From Thermoleophilaceae bacterium (GTDB lineage: Bacteria > Actinomycetota > Thermoleophilia > Solirubrobacterales > Thermoleophilaceae), in assembly GCA_013696425.1 (NCBI GenBank), contig JACCYP010000172.1, positions 1 through 9,287 on the forward strand: a DNA stretch of 9,287 nt. The letters run 5' to 3'. Each line of letters opens with the position of its first letter. Within the stretch, counting starts at the first letter, position 1. The notes under the pieces are model-generated. The model searched no databases, was not told where the DNA came from, and saw only the letters and a list, made by a program, of their open reading frames with translations. The translations under genes were made by a program, and so were the position numbers. Below are positions 6,712-9,287 of this stretch, piece after piece.

Positions 6712-7376
6712 CCTCCGGGCGTGGGCCGCGGATCGAGGCGGACGACCAAGGTGAAGTCCCACACCTCGTAGTCGTGCAGGAGCGCGACGCGCGTCGAGTA
6801 GCGCTCGAGGCAGTGCTCGAGCCACCAGGCGGGGTCGGCGTAGAGGAGCTCTGGGCGCATGCGCTCGGGGTCGCTGTGGGAGCTCAGCATGTTCACCGCG
6901 AATCCGCGCTTCGCGATCGAGGCGATGTGATCGACGATCCCCACCGTGTAGTCGCGCCACTCCTCCTCCGCGAGATCGAAGCGCAGGTTGAGCACGCCGC
7001 TCGCGAGCACGAAGTCGGCGGCGCCGGGCTCCTCCGGGTCGCTCGTGAAGCGGGCGGCCGCGTCACCGCCGTGGGCCTCGCGGGCGCCCGCGAGCATCGC
7101 CTCGGAGAGGTCGAAGCCGGTGTAGGGGCCCGTGTGACCGCGGGCCCGCAGCCACGGCAGCAGCGCGCCGGTGCCGCACCCGTAGTCGAGCACCGAGAAG
7201 GCGTCCTCGTCCGCACCGAAGACGCGCGCGAGCTGCTCGAAGCGCGCGTGCTGCGCGCGCTCGGAGTTCCAGCCGACTCCGAGTGGACCCGGCCCGTGCT
7301 CGGCCAAGAGCGTTGCGTAGTGGCGCTCGCCGCCGGCCGCTATCCGCCTGCGAGCACCTGGCTCGGTGCCGGTCAC
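6708..7376 (-). CDS. class I SAM-dependent methyltransferase of a glycan locus
   Basis: This is a 222-residue soluble Rossmann-fold methyltransferase. Motif I is VLDYGCGTG (62-70), the acidic end of strand 2 is D89 in TGFDLSEAM (87-94), and the motif IV region is DFVLASGVLNLRF (121-133). The HYATLLAEHGPGPLGVGWNS start, AVNMLSSHSD (160-169) and LLHDYEVWDFTLVV tail resemble a methyltransferase family I recall from bacterial polysaccharide clusters; its acceptors are mostly unknown. It starts with GTG inside the glycosyltransferase stop (GTGA) and has no clear Shine-Dalgarno, so coupled translation is likely. Its stop forms another GTGA with the next gene. In context it could N- or O-methylate the amino sugar made by the aminotransferase, or methylate the finished glycan. 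Membership of the methyltransferase fold is secure; the substrate is not. Confidence 0.9.
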   Translation of the reverse strand: MTGTEPGARRRIAAGGERHYATLLAEHGPGPLGVGWNSERAQHARFEQLARVFGADEDAFSVLDYGCGTGALLPWLRARGHTGPYTGFDLSEAMLAGAREAHGGDAAARFTSDPEEPGAADFVLASGVLNLRFDLAEEEWRDYTVGIVDHIASIAKRGFAVNMLSSHSDPERMRPELLYADPAWWLEHCLERYSTRVALLHDYEVWDFTLVVRLDPRPTPGG

Positions 7377-8362
7377 CGCTGAGGCAGGGCGGGGGCTTCG
7401 ACGGTGCTCACGACCTCGGGGACCCCGGCGTCGTCGGTCGTCTCCGCGACCACGTAGAGCGGGCGCCCCTTCACCTGCTCGAAGATGCGGCCGAGGTAGA
7501 GGCCCACCACGCCCACGCTCCCGATCACGAAGCCGCTCATCACCAGGATGAGCACCGCGAGTGCGGTGAAGCCGGGTTCGACCGCCGAGCCCGAGAGCCT
7601 GAGCGCCAGGTAGTAGGCGGCCAGGCCGAACCCCGCGGCCGAAACGGCGAAGCCGAGGTAGATGACCCAGCGCAGGAGCACGGTCGTCTGGAAGAAGACC
7701 CCGTCTCCGGCCAGGCGAAACAGCGAGCGCACGGTGTAGGCGCTCGAGCCGCTGTGGCGATCTGGCTGGTCGAAGGGCACCGAGCTGTGGGGAAAGCCGA
7801 GCCAGTACAGGATCAGCATGTGGTTGCGGTCGCGGTCGGGCACTCGCAGGTAGGCATTCACGACGTCGCGGGAGAGCAGCGAGAAGCAGCCGTGCCCCGG
7901 GTCGATGTTGGCCCGCGTCGTGAGGTTCATGAGCTTCGAGTAGGCGAGGGCGGCTGCCCGGCGCAGGCGTGGCGTGCCGGTACGGGTCCGCACCCCGTAC
8001 ACGACGCCGAAGCCCTCGATCGCGCGCTCGTACATGGCGGTCAGCAGCTCGGGCGGATCCTGCAGGTCGCAGTCCATCACGGCCACGTAGCGCCCGCGGG
8101 CGTGCTGGAGCCCGGCGAGGATCGCCGCCTGCTGGCCGAAGTTGCGGCTGAGCCGCACCGCGCGCACCGCCGGGTCCCTGCGCGCGAGCGCCTGGAGGTC
8201 GTCCCAGGTCCCGTCGCCGGTGCCGTCGTCGACGAACACGATCTCGTGGTCGGCATGCAGGGAATCCAGCACGCGCGTCAGCCGTTCGTGGAGGTGCCCC
8301 AGGCAGTCGCGGCAGCCGTAAACGGGGACGACCACGCTCAGCTCGGGGGAGGGCGGAAGCAT
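7373..8362 (-). CDS. GT2 polyprenyl-phosphate glycosyltransferase (GtrB/DPM1/ArnC-like)
   Basis: This is a predicted 329-residue cytoplasm-facing enzyme that transfers a sugar from a nucleotide donor to polyprenyl phosphate. The GT-A fold runs over residues 8-215: LSVVVPVYG (8-16), VDDGTGDGT (44-52), LSRNFGQQAAILAGL (71-85), and the metal-binding DXD motif in MDCDLQDPPE (D97, D99). Two C-terminal helices (about 230-252 and 266-290) follow, then LGRIFEQVKGRPLYVV, which is typical of GtrB-like enzymes. The segment DPGHGCFSLLSR (154-165) replaces the usual GDFRL(L/M)xR-like stretch near the acceptor site. The ATG at 8362 gives a start close to the first beta strand. The stop overlaps the methyltransferase start as GTGA. 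The sugar is not readable from sequence; the neighbouring aminotransferase suggests a 4-amino-4,6-dideoxyhexose (inference). Confidence 0.93.
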   Translation of the reverse strand: MLPPSPELSVVVPVYGCRDCLGHLHERLTRVLDSLHADHEIVFVDDGTGDGTWDDLQALARRDPAVRAVRLSRNFGQQAAILAGLQHARGRYVAVMDCDLQDPPELLTAMYERAIEGFGVVYGVRTRTGTPRLRRAAALAYSKLMNLTTRANIDPGHGCFSLLSRDVVNAYLRVPDRDRNHMLILYWLGFPHSSVPFDQPDRHSGSSAYTVRSLFRLAGDGVFFQTTVLLRWVIYLGFAVSAAGFGLAAYYLALRLSGSAVEPGFTALAVLILVMSGFVIGSVGVVGLYLGRIFEQVKGRPLYVVAETTDDAGVPEVVSTVEAPALPQR

Positions 8363-8372
8363 GGGGCTGGGA

Positions 8373-8378
8373 AGGATA
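8373..8378 (-). promoter_or_regulatory. possible -10 element for a near-leaderless operon promoter
   Basis: The 32-nt gap between rarD and the glycosyltransferase holds TATCCT on the minus strand, fitting the actinobacterial TANNNT pattern, and ends 10 nt before the ATG. The sequence just before the ATG is C-rich (TCCCAGCCCC), with no Shine-Dalgarno match. Together these would fit transcription starting within a few bases of the ATG, giving a leaderless or near-leaderless mRNA. The upstream hexamer GTGTGA at 16-bp spacing matches only half of a -35 consensus. This is a weak call based on one short motif; read-through from rarD is equally possible. Confidence 0.25.
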
Positions 8379-8394
8379 GGTGCGTTGGGCTATT

Positions 8395-9287
8395 TCACAC
8401 GGGCGCGGGCTCGGGGATGAGCGCTGTGTGCTCGCTGCGCGCGGTGTGGATCGCGTCGTAGGTGAGCACTATTAGCGCGAGCCAGACGAGTCCGAAGCCC
8501 GCCAGCCGCGACGCAGGCATCGACTCGTCGTAGATCAGCACGCCGATCAGGAACTGGAGTGTCGGGACGATGTACTGGAGCAGGCCTAGCGTGGCCAGCG
8601 GGACGCGGATCGCGGCGGCCCCGAAGAGCATCAGCGGGATGGCCGTGACGACGCCGGCGCTCGCGAGCAGCGCGAGGTGACCCGGGCCCTCGGTGGTGAA
8701 GGTGCTATCGCCCGCGATCTCGAGCACCACGAGGTAGGCGAGCGCGGGGAGTGCGAGGAAGCCGGTCTCGACGGCGAGGCTCTGGGTGCCGTCCACGCCG
8801 GCGCGCTTCTTCAGCAGGCCGTAGGTGGCGAAGGTGAACGCAAGCGTGAGCGCGATCCAGGGCAGCCGCCCGTAGTCGATCGTGAGCAGCGTGACCGCGA
8901 CGGCCGCGATCGCCACCGCCAAGCGCTGCGCCGGGCGCAGGCTCTCCTTGAGCAGCACCACCGCGAGCGCGACCGTCACCAGCGGGTTGATGAAGTAGCC
9001 GAGCGAGGTCTCCACCACGTGGCCCGAGTTCACGCCGTAGATGAACACGCCCCAGTTGGTGGACACCATGATGGCCGCCACGAACAGGAGGCCCGCGCGG
9101 CGGCGGCCGAGCTCCCTGACCCATGCGAAGCCGGTGGTGGCGGCCAGCACGAGCGCCACGAACACCAGCGACCACACCATCCGGTGGGTGAGGATCTCGA
9201 CCGGTGCTGCGGGTTCGAGCAGCGGGAAGTAGAGCGGGAAGAGCCCCCAGAGGGTGTAGGCCGCCACACCGGCGAACAGGCCTGCGC
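8395..9287 (-). CDS. rarD: RarD-type EamA/DMT-superfamily transporter (5' partial)
   Basis: This is a ten-helix inner-membrane permease of the RarD branch of the drug/metabolite transporter superfamily; the physiological substrate of RarD is not firmly established. The visible 296 residues closely follow E. coli RarD as I recall it: an AYTLWGLFPLYF start, EILTHRMVWS after helix 1, ETSLGYFINPLV, TLGLLQYIVPTLQFL, and a DAIHTARS tail matching the DAIYT end of RarD. Reading remains open through the right edge (AGLFAG lies upstream of the GTG at 9267, which would cut into helix 1), so the true start lies outside the window and only about 5-15 residues should be missing. The gene ends in TGA 32 nt before the glycosyltransferase gene. 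It may share a transcript with the operon but is not overlap-coupled to it, so its role in the sugar pathway is uncertain. Confidence 0.93.
   Translation of the reverse strand, partial: AGLFAGVAAYTLWGLFPLYFPLLEPAAPVEILTHRMVWSLVFVALVLAATTGFAWVRELGRRRAGLLFVAAIMVSTNWGVFIYGVNSGHVVETSLGYFINPLVTVALAVVLLKESLRPAQRLAVAIAAVAVTLLTIDYGRLPWIALTLAFTFATYGLLKKRAGVDGTQSLAVETGFLALPALAYLVVLEIAGDSTFTTEGPGHLALLASAGVVTAIPLMLFGAAAIRVPLATLGLLQYIVPTLQFLIGVLIYDESMPASRLAGFGLVWLALIVLTYDAIHTARSEHTALIPEPAPV

Noticed and set aside
7283..8461. 392-codon plus-strand open frame
   Set aside because: It is antisense to the GT2 gene, whose minus-strand frame carries the DXD motif and C-terminal helices.
9265..9267. GTG as the start of the RarD gene
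   Set aside because: The conserved first helix begins upstream, and the frame stays open to the window edge with RarD-like sequence.

Overview
The window is one dense, single-direction block of eight genes plus a ninth at the right edge, all on the minus strand. It is very GC-rich (roughly 70% by eye), uses ATG, GTG and TTG starts, and every visible stop is TGA. These features, and the protein families present, suggest a high-GC actinobacterium-type chromosome. The lineage cannot be fixed from this sequence alone.

Layout in transcription order (right to left): a RarD-type ten-helix transporter (5' end just off the right edge); a 32-nt gap, the only non-coding stretch of any size; a membrane-anchored GT2 glycosyltransferase of the GtrB/DPM1/ArnC type; a class I SAM-dependent methyltransferase; a four-helix SMR/ArnE-like transporter; a WbqC-like protein; a second four-helix SMR/ArnE-like transporter; a WecE/RffA-type PLP sugar 4-aminotransferase; and two tandem, paralogous ~710-residue polytopic membrane proteins resembling GT-C/YfhO-type transferases. 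The second paralogue runs off the left edge. From the GT2 gene onward every junction is a 4-nt stop/start overlap (GTGA, ATGA or TTGA), except one where TGA and ATG abut directly. This strongly implies one translationally coupled operon that continues to the left. No stretch of more than 300 bases lacks a gene. I see no tRNA, rRNA, CRISPR array, insertion sequence or convincing terminator.

Working hypothesis: the operon makes and exports an unusual amino sugar on a polyprenyl-phosphate carrier. The aminotransferase would make a dTDP-4-amino-4,6-dideoxyhexose, possibly modified by the methyltransferase and/or the WbqC protein. The GT2 enzyme would load it onto polyprenyl phosphate, the two small transporters would flip the lipid-linked sugar as a pair, and the two GT-C-like proteins would use it outside the membrane. 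The part list parallels ArnB/ArnC/ArnE-ArnF/ArnT of Gram-negative lipid A modification, built from different subfamilies and with a duplicated terminal membrane enzyme. The individual family calls are well supported; the pathway is inference.
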